From positions 1 through 5,250 of the forward strand of contig CAMBWL010000072.1 of the NCBI GenBank assembly GCA_945871625.1: a stretch of 5,250 bases of DNA, in the 5' to 3' direction. This document shows, one piece after another, positions 5,224-5,250 of the stretch (positions are counted from its first letter, which is position 1; each line of letters starts with the position of its first letter). The DNA is from Bifidobacterium breve (GTDB lineage Bacteria; Actinomycetota; Acidimicrobiia; Acidimicrobiales; Ilumatobacteraceae). The translations under genes and the position numbers were made by a program. Below the pieces are notes generated by a model. The model made no database searches and was not told the DNA's origin. It saw nothing but the letters and a program-made list of their open reading frames with translations.

Positions 5224-5250
5224 TTGCCCAGACAATCATCTACGATTGCA

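Overview
The window reads as compact bacterial chromosome with intermediate GC (about half by eye). Every gene can be assigned at least to a protein family. I think an actinobacterium of the Acidimicrobiia type (Ilumatobacteraceae-like) is the best guess. The reasons are a NUDT19-like Nudix protein, a Tat lipoprotein with a CX4C thioredoxin-like motif, GTG starts, and TANNNT hexamers 6-7 nt before start codons, as expected of leaderless transcripts. This placement rests on family resemblance and was not tested by a search.

Layout from left to right. (1) Minus strand, 1-1769: selA followed 6 nt later by selB, whose 3' part is cut by the window edge. These encode selenocysteine synthase and the Sec-specific elongation factor, so the host probably makes selenoproteins. 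No tRNA-Sec gene or selD is visible here. (2) 1770-1855: an 86-bp divergent control region containing a perfect 9-bp inverted repeat. (3) Plus strand, 1856-2686: a Nudix hydrolase of the NUDT19-like subfamily. (4) Minus strand, 2690-3895: mrp, an MIP18-domain plus P-loop Fe-S cluster carrier, meeting the Nudix gene tail to tail with 3 bp between stop codons. (5) 3896-3981: a second 86-bp divergent region, rich in GACT/AGTC words. (6) Plus strand, 3982-4302: an A-type Fe-S carrier (ErpA/IscA/HesB). (7) Minus strand, 4315 to about 5211: a Tat-exported lipoprotein with a thioredoxin-like domain, converging on the A-type carrier gene with 12 bp between stops.

There are two functional themes. selA and selB act together in selenocysteine synthesis and decoding. 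mrp and the A-type carrier are divergent neighbours that both handle Fe-S clusters. The Nudix enzyme and the thioredoxin-like lipoprotein have no obvious tie to either pair, though a redox theme is possible. The gene order alternates strands, giving two divergent control regions and two very tight convergent ends with no room for dedicated terminators. No RNA gene, mobile element, CRISPR array or prophage was found. No clearly new multi-gene system is evident. The most interesting items are the shared start-site architecture, the inverted repeat between selA and the Nudix gene, and the exported thioredoxin-like lipoprotein.
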